A DNA stretch of 5,535 bases from Clostridiaceae bacterium (GTDB lineage Bacteria > Bacillota > Clostridia > Acetivibrionales > DUMC01). Below, in pieces: positions 5,412-5,535 of the stretch (position 1 is the stretch's first letter; each line of letters starts with the position of its first letter). The stretch spans positions 1-5,535 of the forward strand of contig JAAZDH010000356.1 in NCBI GenBank assembly GCA_012512865.1. Direction: 5' to 3'. The notes beneath the pieces are model-generated. The model worked only from the letters and a program-made list of their open reading frames with translations. It was not told where the DNA came from and did no database searches. Made by a program: the position numbers and the translations under genes.

Positions 5412-5535
5412 TATACGGGATATACAAGAATTGTTTCGAATGGCTGGCAGGGTAAGGCGTTCTATAATCTTGACATTGCTGCGCTCTCCATTTGATGCTT
5501 TGCATACAAGCATTCAGGCAAAATTCTTGCAGTTT
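5404..5535 (+). CDS. Second ABC exporter subunit, N-terminal part (runs off window)
   Basis: ATG at 5404 lies inside the last codons of the preceding ATPase gene, with AGGAGG about 11 bases upstream, so translation is probably coupled. Forty-four codons are visible, open to the window end: MRNIRDIQELFRMAGRVRRS, a short amphipathic and basic start, then IILTLLRSPFDALHTSIQAKFL, which should be the first membrane helix. This is the layout of an exporter half-subunit beginning its membrane domain. The call rests mostly on position and the resemblance of this start to such subunits; the ATPase motifs lie outside the window. If intact it would lack its partner, which is broken. Confidence 0.6.
   Translation, partial: MRNIRDIQELFRMAGRVRRSIILTLLRSPFDALHTSIQAKFLQF

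Noticed and set aside
4955..5513. Long minus-strand frames opposite the ABC ATPase gene
   Set aside because: They overlap a domain with all ABC motifs on the plus strand and show no motifs of their own.

Overview
The window looks like low-to-moderate GC Firmicutes DNA, most likely from Clostridia or a related spore-former. The pointers are a BlaR1/MecR1-type M56 peptidase with a long C-terminal sensor region, strong AGGAGG-type ribosome binding sites, sigma-A-like promoters, a TTG start codon, and an ABC exporter pair of a kind I associate with Clostridia and Paenibacilli. The genus cannot be fixed from the sequence. GC content is patchy, from about 27% to 60% in 60-base blocks, which suggests an accessory region assembled from pieces.

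Layout. (1) Bases 2-1120, plus strand: the C-terminal part of an M56/BlaR1-type membrane peptidase, cut by the window edge; its AT-rich 5' half and GC-rich 3' half differ sharply. (2) Bases 1214-2522, minus strand: a MerR-type regulator with two membrane segments, followed in another frame by a reading frame that starts with a third membrane segment and continues as a helical, probably extracytoplasmic domain. Removing one C from a CCCC run joins them into one membrane-anchored MerR-type sensor of about 435 residues. Its promoter carries a perfect palindrome in a 19-bp spacer, the classic MerR operator layout. (3) Bases 2580-3378: an AT-rich stretch of about 800 bases with no convincing intact gene. 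It holds a possible terminator, a possible 46-codon ORF, a decayed plus-strand frame with three internal stops, and a good promoter for the next gene. (4) Bases 3379-3930: a cytidine/deoxycytidylate deaminase-family nucleoside deaminase whose last ~22 residues are foreign because the gene runs into the next one. (5) Bases 3854-5411: an ABC exporter subunit in decay. It has lost its 5' end and carries a nonsense codon, a 14-bp tandem duplication and a probable single-base deletion. The ATP-binding domain remains fully open and could be made alone. (6) Bases 5404-5535: the start of a second ABC exporter subunit, overlapping the first by 8 bases and running off the window.

Functionally, the M56 protein and the MerR-type protein both look like membrane proteins that pass external signals to gene control. 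The two ABC subunits were probably once a heterodimeric exporter, now broken on one side. Nothing ties the deaminase to either; it appears to have been brought next to the ABC gene by a deletion or recombination that removed the end of one and the beginning of the other. The most interesting object is the membrane-anchored MerR-like regulator. The homopolymer-linked lesions (the C4 run near 1791-1794 and the G3 run at 4750-4752) could be real or sequencing errors, and this should be settled before calling genes dead.
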